This document shows, piece by piece, positions 35,801 to 46,800 of a DNA stretch of 64,000 bases; position 1 is the first letter of the stretch; each line of letters begins with the position of its first letter. A model generated the notes under the pieces. The model did no database searches. It was given only the letters and a program-made list of their open reading frames with translations, and was not told where the DNA came from. Source of the stretch: Corydoras sp. C115 (lineage: Eukaryota; Chordata; Actinopteri; Siluriformes; Callichthyidae); assembly GCA_019802505.1 (NCBI GenBank), contig JAFMOC010000021.1:3428001-3492000 (forward strand). The letters are read 5' to 3'. The position numbers and the translations under genes were made by a program.

Positions 35801-37519
35801 AGGGTGAAGATTCCCCCCAACAAGATCTATGTTCCGCTACAATTCCGGCAGCAACTCATCTCCTGGGTCCACACCAATACCAGCTCGGGCCACCCATGGA
35901 TAGAACGCACCATGGACAAGATCCGGCAGAAGTACTGGTGGCCTGCCATGCGGGCCGATATAAACAGAGTCATTGCCTCGTGCGCCACCTGTGCGGCCTC
36001 CAAGTCCCCCCGTTCTCTGCCTGCTGGGAAACTCAAACCTTTACCCGTCCCACACCGCCCCTGGAGCCACATTGCGGTGGACTTCATCACCGACCTCCCC
36101 GTCTCTGAAGGGAACACCTGCATCTTGTCGGTGGTGGACCGTTTCTCCAAGGGGGTGAAATTCGTTGCCCTGCCTGCATTGCCCTCAGCTTTCCAAACTG
36201 CTGAAAGTCTATTTCATGAGGTTTTTCGTCATTTCGGTCTCCCAGAGGACATTGTTTCGGACAGAGGTCCCCAATTCACCTCGGCTGTGTGGGAGGCTTT
36301 CATCAAGAAGCTGGGGGCCTCTATCAGCCTCACGTCGGGGTACCACCCGGAGAGTAACGGGCAGTGCGAACGGGCGAACCAAGAACTGAGCAAATTCCTG
36401 CGGACGTACTGCCAAAGAAATCAACATGACTGGGCCACGTTCCTCCCATGGGCCGAAATAGCCCAGAACTCACTCAGAAGCTCCAGCACAGCACTCACTC
36501 CTTTCCAGTGTGTCCTTGGTTTCCAACCTCCCTTTGCCCCCTGGGATCCCACTCCTTCCAACGCCCCAGCGGTTGACGAATGGTTCCGGAAGAGCGAGGA
36601 CATATGGGAAACGGTCCACCAACGGATTACAGAGAGCAACGCCCGCTCCAAGCACTTCGCCGACTGCAGAAGGAGTGAGGGTCCCGACTATCAGATCGGG
36701 GACCAAGTCTGGCTGTCCACGAAAGACTTACGCATCCCAGGCAGCAAGAAACTTAATGCCAGATTTATTGGTCCTTATCCTATCATCAAAAAAGTTAATG
36801 ACGTGACTTTTACCCTGCAACTTCCTCCCCGACTCAGAATCTCCCCGTCATTCCATGTCTCCCTTCTCAAACCCTTCAATCCTGGCCCCCTTGACTCTCA
36901 ACCCCATCAGCAACTTACCCAAGAACTTCCCCATGACCGTCCCCTATACACCATTGACAGGATACTGGACTCACGCAGAACTGACACTGGACTTGAATAT
37001 CTTGTAGACTGGGAGGGTTACGGACCTGAGGAAAGATCATGGACGAAACGTACTGACATACTGGACAGGACTCTACTGGACCAATTTCACCTGACTCATC
37101 CCCAATGCCCTGCTCCCCGACCCCGAGGCAGACCACCCCGCTCTTCGTCCCAAAGAGGTAGATCTTCCCATTCCGCTTCCCAGAGAGGTAGACCTTCCCG
37201 TTCCCTTTCCAGTAGGCCGAGGGGTCGCCCCCATTCCTTTTCTGCTAGACCTAGGGGTCGTCCCCGCTCCCAGCCTCCCCCTGAGATACCCCTCCCACCA
37301 TCCCATCCGGCCCCTGAAGTACATCCTCCCACGCCTTTCCCCGAAGGATCCTCACGCCCCAGTAGTATAGCCCGTAACTCCCGTTCCTGTTCTCCCTTAG
37401 CTAGTTCCACGAGGCCGTCTACTGGGGTCCCCGTTGGTTCCCCCATGACGACCTCTTCGGGGGGGGGCTATGTCAGAGACCGCAGCGCTGCGGCGCGTTC
37501 CCCTAGCCCCGCCTACTAA
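32897..37519 (+). CDS. chromovirus Gag-Pol polyprotein (1540 aa)
   Basis: Start in Kozak context GCCACCATGG. Order: coiled-coil-like Gln-rich N-terminus (~1-32); Gag capsid (~60-225); CCHC knuckle C268/C271/H276/C281; aspartic protease DSG 341-343; reverse transcriptase ~500-700 with YLDD 657-660; RNase H with D807, E850 and D877; integrase HHCC (H992, H999, C1029, C1032) and D1062, D1122, E1158 (D-35-E); GPY motif near 1292-1294; chromodomain ~1350-1400 with aromatic-rich DWEGYGPEERSW; then an Arg/Ser/Pro tail with four RGRP cores resembling AT-hooks. Gag and Pol share one frame with no frameshift or stop between them, so the Gag:Pol ratio must be set another way. All catalytic residues expected for the family are present. 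Confidence 0.97.
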   Translation: METAEQLIQRLIQQIDAQGQAIQTLAQQVQNLTVGAATVPPTTTASAAPAPALATTQPVTMIPIPEPPLYSGDPESCEEFLLKFSLFLTSRPPIPDRNAIALLISRLTGAASTWATAIWQTNGPEVSDLQRFLSAFRSVFNHPRHGVSAGDELRRLKQGGQSVVEYALQFRTLAASSGWNDIALISQFKAGLHPKMQRELLYRSLHMSLEEVVELAIQLDFHDAPSFHHPPPSQPRQTSTTPDQEDMEMGRSHLTMRQKNERFRHRLCMYCGEAGHQRLECPVRPVRRAETPRNERKFKESPRSHKPPQVSSLQPSHRASSRISIQLTHKSNVCLVAALIDSGSEGDFIDLKLVQKLRVPTVPIKTPLRISGVNGKTVGSITHRTTPISLRLGMLHCERRSLFVMSTTISPVILGQPWLRDHNPSLTWDPLEILSWSPRCHTHCLTPLTKVKTVAATRATTEHLPPNVPPEFQDIAIVFSKGHACRLPPHRDYDCSIELLPGAKFPRTMPYPLSVKETAVMEEYIAEALAQGFIRPSKSPVSSSFFFVPKKDGTLRPCIDYRELNMISKRYTYPLPLVPSALEQLRSAKIFTKLDLRNAYNLVRIKEGDEWKTAFSTTAGHYEYLVMPFGLTNAPSVFQCLVNDVLREFLGKCAVVYLDDILIYSPDIKSHVGNTRRILERLLEHGLYVKAEKCEFNLKEIAFLGYVINVHGIQMDPGKVKAVLEWKTPRTIKELQSFLGFANFFRRFIRSFSQTVLPLTSLLRDKPKKLMWSEKAETAFRRLKKAFTTAPVLAHPDPELPFVVEVDASSLGVGGILSQRQGEPPRLHPIAYYSRKLTPAEQNYHVGDRELLAIKLAFEEWRHWLMGAKFPVQVITDHRNLEFLKSARRLNARQARWSLFFNRFEFTVTYRPGKENAKADILSRKFEDQDKAETPVKSILPSSVFVQTIAWELDDEIQEINQREPPPNRVKIPPNKIYVPLQFRQQLISWVHTNTSSGHPWIERTMDKIRQKYWWPAMRADINRVIASCATCAASKSPRSLPAGKLKPLPVPHRPWSHIAVDFITDLPVSEGNTCILSVVDRFSKGVKFVALPALPSAFQTAESLFHEVFRHFGLPEDIVSDRGPQFTSAVWEAFIKKLGASISLTSGYHPESNGQCERANQELSKFLRTYCQRNQHDWATFLPWAEIAQNSLRSSSTALTPFQCVLGFQPPFAPWDPTPSNAPAVDEWFRKSEDIWETVHQRITESNARSKHFADCRRSEGPDYQIGDQVWLSTKDLRIPGSKKLNARFIGPYPIIKKVNDVTFTLQLPPRLRISPSFHVSLLKPFNPGPLDSQPHQQLTQELPHDRPLYTIDRILDSRRTDTGLEYLVDWEGYGPEERSWTKRTDILDRTLLDQFHLTHPQCPAPRPRGRPPRSSSQRGRSSHSASQRGRPSRSLSSRPRGRPHSFSARPRGRPRSQPPPEIPLPPSHPAPEVHPPTPFPEGSSRPSSIARNSRSCSPLASSTRPSTGVPVGSPMTTSSGGGYVRDRSAAARSPSPAY

Positions 37520-38402
37520 TCAGCGCGCGTTCTCCGTACACCAGGTGAGGTTCATTGTTTCCGGGTTCTTTCTTTCCTTTATAAGGTTTTCCTTTTCGCT
37601 GGCCTGGCGCGAAGTATTAGCCGTTTACGACTGTACCGAGCGTTTATCCTAGTGATACATTCCTGCCTTCTTCCTCAGTCTTCTTCCGTGTTTTGGTCTT
37701 CGTTGGGTGAGTGCGATTTCGAGTGTGTTTAGTTGTAGCGTGTTCCCTATCTCCCTGTTCCCCGCTTCTATCAACCTCTCGTCCTCCCTCTCTCCCTTTC
37801 CCTCGTCCCCGTCCTTTTCCCCCTTCATTTAGTTTTAGGATCTTGTTTGTTTGTTGTGTGTGCAAGGAAAGTCCGTGTCCGGTTTTGATGGTTAGTATCC
37901 TTAACATTATTCTCACTTTTTTATTACTAATATCTCCACTGTCGGTGTATATAACACAATTAACCCATCTCGTATTAACCACTTCTCTGTCTCCCGGTTC
38001 CAGGTCCCCGTAGGTGTGTTTCCTTCCCAGTTACCCATCCTCGGTTCACCCTGGTTACCGCCTTGTCCAGCACTTCACCTCCTCTATCCTGTGTCTCTTC
38101 TATTTAGCTCCTCCTTTCACGCTTTTTTCCCATTCTCTTTGTTTAACCTATTCCCCGGTGTGTATATTTTGTGTTGGTGTTGGTTTGTCTACTTTAATCT
38201 CTTCTGCTTGATACCAGGTTCGCTGCCAGTCCTGGTGTTCAAGCGACGCACGTTGACATCCAGCGAGTGTTCCAGTGATCCCGCTTTCTATCACATTCGC
38301 TGTCACGTGCCACTCGGTCGCTGCTGTGTTGATTGGTGTAATAAAACACCGTTGTTTTTGCATCAACGTCTCCTCTATTCTCTCTGAGCCGGACTTATAA
38401 CA
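37471..38402 (+). repeat. 3' LTR of chromovirus
   Basis: Near-identical to the 5' LTR. The Gag-Pol stop codon lies 49 bp inside it, so the last 16 residues are LTR-encoded. Confidence 0.95.
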
Positions 38403-38407
38403 AGTAT

Positions 38408-39005
38408 AATTATACAGCTTTTACTTTTATTGACATTTAAAAAAAAAAGCTTTTACATTTAAGCCAATTACAAGTCCACTTTCTTTCCCAATATTTATTG
38501 TAAAGTGTTTCACAAACATGTTGTAAAGTGTTTCACAAACTTGTTGATCTTACATGCGAAACACAACACAACAACCAAAACCACAGAAACCCCACTTAGA
38601 TGACTCATGCAATATTCATAGCAAAGTTCTTTTTCCAGGAAAAATATTATATAAAAATATTTTTATTTATATAAAAATATATATTCCAATTTAAAGCATT
38701 TTGGCTTATATATATCTCTACGACAACCTGGCTATCAAGACCTTAACCTAAATAATTAATATATTTAACAATTTCTATAAATATATAAAATAATAAGCAG
38801 AGACAGGATTTCCTAAGCACAAAATAAGGCTTCATTAACCGACTGCATTAAAACCTCTCAGCATGTTGCTGCACACTGATCATTAGTGGAACCTATATAT
38901 AAAACCTCTAACACTATAATTAAAAGTATTTTTAACTCGGTAAAAATTAGTTCAATAAAATGTAAAAATAAAACATAATCTCTTATTTGAACATGGAATA
39001 AATAC

Positions 39006-39048
<43 letters not shown>

Positions 39049-39075
39049 GTACATATATATATATATATATATATA
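38408..39075. other. AT-rich intergenic with (TA)n
   Basis: No coding potential; ends in (TA)n/(CA)n at about 39,009-39,075 into which the next LTR element is inserted. Confidence 0.6.
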
Positions 39076-39839
39076 TGTCACGGTAGTCTACCTCGGGCTG
39101 AAGCGGTTGCGCATAGGGAGCGCAAAGCTGCCGCGTATACACGCGCTGAAGGGAGCCAGGCACGCAGGTAGCAGAGAACGGGTTTATTAAAGGTGCAGTG
39201 CACCAAAAACATGAGGTACAAAAGACTAAGTGACATTAAACACAAACGACCAGCACCAAAGACAAGAAACAATGGACATAAATACAAAAAGACACCCGAC
39301 CACGTGCACAAGACAAACCAATTACAAAAAGGAGTTAATTAACTAAACTAATGAGCACTGAACGTTAATTAACTCAAACGAACGGGACGAAACACAAAAC
39401 AGGTGACAGGTGCCCTAGGCACCTGTTACATTACCCCCGCCCCTGCGGTCGCGCAACGGGGGGACGCGACCAAGAGAAGAAAAAAATTACAGTCCCGGGG
39501 GGGGGGGGGGGTCCTCCTTGAGCGGGGCTTGGAAAGCGCCCTCGGGTGGACGCCCTCTGCGGGTGAGGCGTGCCGAACGCCCTCTGGCTGCAAAGTCAGG
39601 TGGACGCCCACGGCGGATCAGACGTGGGCCACGCCCTCTGACTGCGTGGTCCGGTGGACGCCCACATTGGGCGAGGAGTTGGCCACGCACTCTGGCTGCG
39701 TGGCGACGCGGGCGCCCCCTGGCTGCGTGGTCTGGCGGGCGCCCACGTCGGACGAGGAGTGGGCCACGCCCTCTGGCGGCGTGGTGAGGCGGACGCCCCC
39801 TGGCGGCGTGGCGAGGCGGACGCCCCCTGGCGGCGTGCG

Positions 39840-40135
39840 GCCCCTGCTGCTCGGGCTGGGCGGCGTGCAGTCCCTGCTGCTCGGGCTGGGCGGTGTGCGG
39901 CCCCTGCTGCTCGGGCTGGGCGGCGTGCGGCCCCTGCTGCTCGGGATGGGCGGCGTGCGGCCCCCTGGGCTTCGGGATGGGCGGCGTGACACCCCTGGGC
40001 TTCGGGATGGGCGGCGTGACTCCCCTGGGCTTCGGGATGGGCGGCGTGACTCCCCTGGGCTTCGGGATGTGCGGCGTGACGCCCCTGGGCTTTGGGATGG
40101 GCGGCGTGACGCCCCTGGGCTTCGGGATGGGTTCG
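39840..40135. repeat. 30-bp-period minisatellite, copy II
   Basis: Two adjacent unit types, CCCCTGCTGCTCGGGCTGGG + CGGCGTGCGG and CCCCTGGGCTTCGGGATGGG + CGGCGTGACG, about five of each. Confidence 0.92.
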
Positions 40136-40627
40136 TGCGCTGGCAGGACCTCGGCGGGCACACATGCTGGCTGGACCTCAGTGGGTTCGCACGCTGGCCG
40201 GACCTTGGCGGGCACGCATGCTGGCAGGACCTCGGCGGGCACGCACGCTGGCAGGACTTTGGCGGGCATGCATTCTGGCAGGGCGTTGGCGGGCACGCAC
40301 GCTGGGCGGACCTCGGCCGGCACCTCGGGCTCGCCATCCTGCACACAGAACATATACACCCCCACCGCAATGCCCAAACACATAGACATCTCAGACATGG
40401 GGAAGACGGACTGGACACACGAGACAGGGGGACACACCACGCTCACGCCACATGGATCCACATCTACCCCCCCCGAGTGTCGGCTCCGGTACCGCCCCCT
40501 CGCAGCGCGATCCAGACACAGCGCGGTCCAGCGCGTCACGTGACTGCCCCGCAGCACACGTGCCGCGCGCACGCTGCGTCTTGGCACCGCGCCGGCGCGC
40601 TCTGCGTCCGGATTTCGCAGCGGGGGG

Positions 40628-40873
40628 TTAAACAAGCTGGACCGGAGCGTCCGTCCAGAACTCCTCGGAGTTGAGGAGGGTGCGTATGAGCAGAATATGC
40701 CCATACAGGTACGACTCGCCCGCCTCATCATCGGATATCTGAACCAAGTCCAGACCTTCCTCAGCGCAGAGCGCTTCGTACCCGTACCTCCACATCCACT
40801 CATCATCAGAGTCATAATCAGACATTACATTGTACGAGCCGTCCTTACGGCTCCGGGACGGCGGGCTGCGCAT
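40628..40873 (-). CDS. conserved acidic-domain ORF, copy II
   Basis: 81 codons, starting MRSPPSRSRKDGSYNVMSDY then DSDDEWMWRYGYEALCAEEG. It stops right after VQLV because AAACCC has become TAACCC, so the repeat-encoded tail seen in copy III is cut off here. Confidence 0.5.
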   Translation of the reverse strand: MRSPPSRSRKDGSYNVMSDYDSDDEWMWRYGYEALCAEEGLDLVQISDDEAGESYLYGHILLIRTLLNSEEFWTDAPVQLV

Positions 40874-41343
40874 AGCGGCGCACTCGCGGACACGGCGGAA
40901 TGCGCCGCGAGTACGAGGCTACACGGCCCCCGCAAAGAAAAATTTTAAAATCAGCTTACCTGGTCTCTGGACTCCCCAAATTTCCTGGCTGGTCGTTCTG
41001 TCACGGTAGTCTACCTCGGGCTGAAGCGGTTGCGCGTAGGAAGCGCAGACCGCCGCGTATACACGCGCTGAAGGGAGCCAGGCACCCAGGTAGCAGATAA
41101 CGGGATTATTAAAGATGCAGTGCACCAAAAACATGAGGTACAAAAGATTAAGTGACATTAAACACAAACGACCAGCACCGAGGACAAGAAACAATGGACA
41201 TAAATACAAAAAGACACCCGACCACGTGCACAAGACAAACCAATTACAAAAAGGAGTTAATTAACTAAACTAATGAGCACTGAACATTAATTAACTCAAA
41301 CGAACGGGACGAAACACAAAACAGGTGACAGGTGCCCTAGGCA

Positions 41344-41777
41344 TATATATATATATACACCTGTACCTCGTTTGTGTTCTTGATTATCTCAGCTGGGTGA
41401 TTGTTTTGTTTTGTGCACGTGATTAGTTGGTTTGTTATTTAATTTCCGTTTTCCATCTTTTTGGCGCACGTCTTTGTTTTGTGGTCGATACCCAAATGTT
41501 AGTTTGTTCGTTTTGTTCCCCCCTTTCTGTTGGTGTCCTGTCACCAAGTTTTAATAAATTTGGTTTTGGATTTTATCCCGGTGTCTCCTGGACTCTCCTT
41601 CCGCATTCAACCACGGTACGGCGCTGCGTATTTTCTCCGCGCAGGTCGCACTCGTGGGAGAGTTTCCGTGGACCGACGTATGCTTTTATTCCCCGCGTAG
41701 TCGGTGCCCAGGAAGCGCTCACTAGGCGCGAACGGCATACGTAATTACTCCGCGTAGCCGCCCTCTTCCACGCACGT
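41344..41777 (+). mobile_element. probable LTR fragment of another family
   Basis: CACCTGTACCTCGTTTGTGT, a TTAATAAATTT polyadenylation-type string (41,552) and a CTCTCCTTCCGCATTC-type pyrimidine end resemble the 3' half of a gypsy-like LTR. No clean termini, so low confidence. Confidence 0.35.
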
Positions 41778-42066
41778 CCACCTCTCAGCACTAGGGATTC
41801 CAGGTTCGAATCCCCATCTGGGTGGAGTTTCCATGTTCTCCCCGTGTCTGCGTGGGTTTCCTCCGGGTTCTCCGATTTCCTCCCACAGTCCCAAAACGTG
41901 GAACAAGTCAATTGAGTTCTCCAAATTGCCCCATATAGAGTGTGTATGCGTACGTGTCTGTGTGAGTGAGTGTGTGCCCAGCGATAGATTGGCACCTTGT
42001 CCTGGGTGTATCTGCCCAGCACCCGAAACGTTCTCCCCTGGATGGGCATGGGGAACCCCACCATGA
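41778..42066 (+). mobile_element. V-SINE, 5'-truncated
   Basis: Begins at CCTCTCAGCACTAGGGATTC and ends GGGAACCCCACCATGACCC. Confidence 0.85.
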
Positions 42067-42069
42067 CCC

Positions 42070-42600
42070 AAAATATATATATATAGTTTTTTACGGAGCC
42101 CCTAAAGGGACATGAGCAAAAAAATATATAGAGAGGAACATGAGTAAAAAAAATGTTTTTTTTTATTATTATGTCGTGCTCACCACTTATTAAGAGATAT
42201 TAGAGAGAGAGAGATATTAAGTGGTGTTAAGTGGTGTTCAAATATGGTTATTCTATTAAATCAGTCGTGTTATTGCCACGTTTAATGCTTTACTGTTTTG
42301 GGGTAAAATGAAATTCCCAAGCAACAAGCAAAGGGGAGAACATGCAAACGAGGTTCATTTATTGTTGTCATCAATGCAATATTTATAATCATCATTTCAT
42401 TTCTGTTCATTTCAGAGTAAAAGGTGTACAGGCTGAATTACTGTTAGTTTTTTATTATCCACAATTAATTTACATTTGGTCATTTAGCCGACGATTTTAT
42501 CCAAAGCGACGTACAACTAGGGCGGCAGATTGGGATTCGAACCGAGAGTCCTTAGCGCTGAGAGGCGAACGTGCTAACCACTAAGCCTCTGTGTCGCCCA
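42070..42600. repeat. low-complexity, then dispersed repeat and SINE head
   Basis: From about 42,470 the string CATTTAGCCGACGATTTTAT is a common teleost interspersed repeat. 42,519-42,600 is a minus-oriented V-SINE tRNA-like head (GGGATTCGAACC). The rest is unrecognised. Confidence 0.5.
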
Positions 42601-42983
42601 TTGATAGACTAACTTAAATTTTAATTTGTGCAACATACTAACAACACACAGAGCAAAACTGGGCTACCGACTTCATATCAACAGTTTTCTTTGCAAGCGC
42701 ATTTACACCTACAGTCTTAATAACATTAGAGACAGAAAGTATTTAGACCCTTGTTTTTTTTTTTGCTTGATTCTTGAATGTATAATATATTTTGTATTAT
42801 TCCTACTTATTGCAAAGTAAACTACAGTAACTGAACATAGTTTGGAAAGCTACACACACATATACACATACACAAGGAAAAAAAAAAAGATGATTTAGTT
42901 GGTAATGACAAAGTTGCTTGTTGTAGATTTTCCCTGCTGTTTAGTTTACCTGCTGTTTAAGATTTTGCATCTTACACTCCCAG

Positions 42984-43046
42984 ATACATTTCAATGTCCA
43001 TATGAATGCCAAAAAAAATGTGTAGATGCTGAAGATGATCACACAG
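42984..43046 (+). CDS. possible small Cys-containing exon (weak)
   Basis: Acceptor CACTCCCAG and donor ACAG|GTAACA bound a 63-nt, phase 1-1 open exon with TFQCPYECQKKCVDAEDDHT. The C-x3-C-x3-C spacing is notable, but no partner exons were found; it may be chance. Confidence 0.15.
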
Positions 43047-43066
43047 GTAACAGTACGGCCAACATG

Positions 43067-43070
<4 letters not shown>

Positions 43071-43129
<59 letters not shown>
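43071..43129. repeat. (CA)n microsatellite
   Basis: About 29 CA dinucleotides. Confidence 0.97.
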
Positions 43130-43132
<3 letters not shown>

Positions 43133-43476
43133 TTTATGTGTATTTTGGAGACTCACACTTACATACATTTCATTCTTTATTTGAACTACTAGCCTATGTA
43201 AATTAGTTTTAACATATTTAAACAAAGCAGGTGAATTGTGATCTACCCCATCACACAACTATGCAATGCGTTTCATTTACGTATCTGTCCTGTTTATAAT
43301 TAAAAGTTATATTAAAGAAACTTAATGTTTCTAAGTACATTTTTTCTTGATGACCCCAACTTCTCCCTCTTTGGGATTTAAAGGCTTATAACACTGTAAA
43401 GCTGCTTTGTGACAATGTACTATTGTAAAAAGCACTCTATATACAGTAAAAATTACTTGAACTTGAAATTGAACAA

Positions 43477-43733
43477 GGGGCACGGTGGGTTAGCGGTTAG
43501 CATGGTCTCCTCTCAGTGCTGGGGATTCATATCGATGTCCGTGTGGGTTTCCTTCGGGTTCTCTGGTTCTCCCACAGTCGGAAAAAATTGATTCAAGGTA
43601 AATTGAATGCTCTAAATTGTTTGTGTGTGTAAGTGAGTGTGCCCAGTGATAGATTGATGCCCCTGGATGAGCATGGGGAACTCTCCCTGTGACCCTAGTA
43701 GAGGATTAAGCCAAAGATAATGAATGAATGAAT
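43477..43733 (+). mobile_element. V-SINE, internally shortened
   Basis: Its 3' half (from about 43,590) is the start of segmental-duplication copy 2. Confidence 0.8.
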
Positions 43734-43851
43734 TTTACTGAGGTGTTGTATTAGTATGGAGTTTTGTGGAATATACATTATTAAAAATCCAGCACCCTGA
43801 CCCTATTGTAACTGAATCATCTGTAAGATGTAATGCTCTGTAGGTACACAC

Positions 43852-46800
43852 CTGTCATTAATGTGATATTCTTGCTGTAGGAGGAGCCGTTTGTTAAAGA
43901 GGTGGCATGACAGGTGATTGTATCTCCAGCCTTCCAGTTTGGTTTGCAGAGCTGCAGTGTGCTGTTCGAGGAGCTGAGCTCATGGTGATGAACAAACTGC
44001 TCAGCATCTCTGGTCCAGGTGAAATTACGCTTTTGCAGACCGTCCAAAGTACAGAGCAGCTCCACACAGGAGAGGTCACTGCTGTTCATCATCTTCAGTG
44101 AAAAATCCTCTGAAAATACAGAGACGAGAGAACAGTGCTACCATATGCCATGACAATATTTCATACATTGTTACTATGTTATATACAGTTATATATTATG
44201 TTATAATTGTTTTTAATAACAAAATATTAATGAAATATAATATGATGATGTTGCGCCACAGTGGCTTAGTAGTTTGCACATTTGCCTCTCAGTGCTGAGG
44301 ATTCTAGGTAAGAATCCCAATCTGGGTGGACTTCCCATGTTCTCCCCGTGTTTCCTCTTGGTTCTTCGGTTTCCTCCCACAGTCCAAAAACATGAATTCA
44401 AAGTAAATTGATAGATTGTCACACAGTCCTGGGTTTTATCTGCCTACTGCCCCCCCAAGACCCTAGTAGAGGATTAGGTGGAAGATTAAGAATGAACGAT
44501 AATATAATGATCTTAAGTCCTTAATCTGTGCTTCATAACATTATATAAAAATGTTAAATAAGAATAACAAAACATTTGTTTTCTTAATGTAAATGTATAA
44601 ATGGCACTCTATGAATTTTGTGTGTTTACCCCCAAAAACTTTCATTTCATTTGAGTACACCATATCAGCTTCCTAACTGTGTGAGGGATTAATTAATTCA
44701 TTCATTATCTCCTGCTTTATCCTATATTAGGGTCGCGGTGGGGTTCCCCATGCCCATCCAGGGGAGAACATCTCGGGCGCTGGGCAGATAGACCCAGGAC
44801 AGGGCGCCAATCCATCGCTGGGCACACACTCACTCACACACACACACTCTATATGGGGCAATTTTGAGAATTCATTTGACTTGATCCATGTTTTTGGACT
44901 GTGGGAGGAAACCGGAGAACCCAGAGGAAACCCACACAGACACGGGGAGAACATGGAAACTCCACCCAGATGGGGATTCGAACTGGGAATCCCTAGCGCT
45001 GAGAGGCGAACGTGCTAACCACTAAACCACCATGCCGCCCGTGAGGGATTGTTAAAAAAGCATCTGAATAATAATGTATCATAATTACCTTCAACATGAA
45101 GCCTTGTTAGTAAATTATTTTCAGTTACTGGTGGAGGTATCAGTCTCAACATTGAACATTTATAAAGACCAGAGTCAGCTGTAGAGACGCTGGTTATGAG
45201 CAGACCATCAGGATCTTGATTAACTTTGTATTGAGAGTTACAATTATAGATGTGAGTTTTATTATTCTCTCTATAATATTTACAAAATTCTTCCTGTCCA
45301 GACTTAGTCCACCTGTATTCAATCCTTCCTGTGGAATTAAACGTAACATGTGAAGAAGATGGTAGAAAAGCAGTATCCCCACTAACCACTGTGATGATAC
45401 TCTCTGCATCTGTGAAATCAAACAGTAAATTAAAATTAGCTGCCAAAATGTATGAACAATGTTAAGGATGTAGAATCTATTGTTCTAAAGCAATAATTTT
45501 TTGTTTATATTTAATGCTTAAATGTTTTATGCCGTTCTGTGTTCCATCTATGAAATATATTCGTTTTCTCTCTCACTAATCCTGATTAGAAACACTGGAG
45601 GTTTTTTTTTAACAACACATTTTAATGTTTTGTTAAGGTCATAAAAGTGATATATGTATTTTTATAGGGCTTATTCTTTGCTTTGTATTTGGAAAAAATA
45701 TGGAAAAGAACATGGAAACTCCACCCAGATTTGGATTCGAACCGGGAATCCCAAGCGCTGAGAGGCGAACGTGCTAACCACTAAGCCCCCTGATATGAAT
45801 ATTAATATTGTAACAGGTGCCTAGGGCACCTGTCGCCTGTTTTGTGTTTCGTTCCGTTTGTTTCAGTTAATTAACGTTCATTAGTTCATTAGTTTCGTTA
45901 ATTAACTCGGTGTTGTCATTGGTTTGTTTTGTGCACATGGTCTGGTGTCGTTTTGTATTTATTTCCATTGTTTCTTGTCTTTGGTGCTGGTCGTTTTTGT
46001 TTTATGTCACATAGTCATTTGTACCTCTTGTTTTGTGGTGCACTGCACCTTTAATAAACCTGTTTTCGGCTACCTGCGTGCCTGGCTCCCTTCAGCGCGT
46101 GTACACGCGGCGGTCTGCGCTTCCTACGCGCCACCGCTTCAGCCCGAGGTAGACTACCGTGACAGAACGACCAGCCAGTAAATTTGGGGAGTCCAGAGCC
46201 CAGGTAAGCACATTTTAAAAATTTTTCTTTGCGGGGGCCGTGTAGCCTCGTACTCGCGGCGCGTTCCGCCGTGTCCGCGAGTGCGCTATGCGTAAGGACG
46301 GCTCGAACTATGTAATGTCGTATGAGTGTTATGACTCTGATGATGAGTGGATGTGGAGGTACGGGTACGAAGCGCTCTGCGCTGAGGAAGGCCTTGACCT
46401 GGTCGAGGTGTCCGATGATGAGACGGGCGAGTCGTACCTGTATGGGCATGTTCTGCCCATACGAACCCTCCTCAACTCTGAGGAGTTCTGGACGGACGCT
46501 CCGGTCCAGCTTGTTAAACCCCCCGCGGCGAAATCCAGACGCAGAGCGCCGGACCACGCTGTGTCTGGATCGCGCTGCGAGGGGGCGGTACCGGAGCCAA
46601 CACTCGGGGGGGTAGATGTGGATCCGTGTCCCCCTGTCTCGTGTGTCCAGTCCGTCTTCCCCATGTCTGAGATGTCTATGTGTTTGGGCATTGCGGTGGG
46701 GGTGTATATGTTCTGTGTGCAGGAGGGAGAGCCTGAGGTGCCGGCCGAGGTCCGCCCAGCGTGTGTGCCCGCCAACGCCCTGCCAGCGTGCGTGCCCGCC

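Larger units (their letters stand above)
31945..38402 (+). mobile_element. complete Ty3/gypsy chromovirus LTR retrotransposon
   Basis: 6,458 bp. LTRs at 31,945-32,881 (937 bp) and 37,471-38,402 (932 bp) both run TGTCAG...TAACA. The 5-bp target duplication AGTAT is at 31,940-31,944 and 38,403-38,407. By eye the LTRs differ only by four small indels in simple-sequence runs (net 5 bp), with no substitution seen. It has one uninterrupted Gag-Pol ORF, a purine tract GGGGGGGGG before the 3' LTR, and a self-priming type primer-binding sequence. This arrangement fits the sushi/Tf1-related chromoviruses of fish. Completeness suggests a recent, possibly still mobile insertion. Confidence 0.97.
39076..41343 (-). 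mobile_element. non-autonomous GC-rich LTR element, copy II
   Basis: Minus orientation. 3' LTR 39,076-39,430 (355 bp), 5' LTR 40,999-41,343 (lacks its first ~9 bp). Termini TGTAACA...TGACA. The internal region is only about 1.57 kb with no protease, RT or integrase. After the 5' LTR the minus strand reads GAACGACCAGCC, as in copy III. It is inserted in a TA repeat, so a target duplication cannot be resolved. Confidence 0.9.

Noticed and set aside
36000..37500. Separate envelope gene of a retrovirus
   Set aside because: The region after integrase is chromodomain and tail in the same ORF; there is no signal peptide or membrane segment.
39403..40674. 423-codon plus-strand ORF
   Set aside because: Antisense of element copy II; same low-complexity reason.
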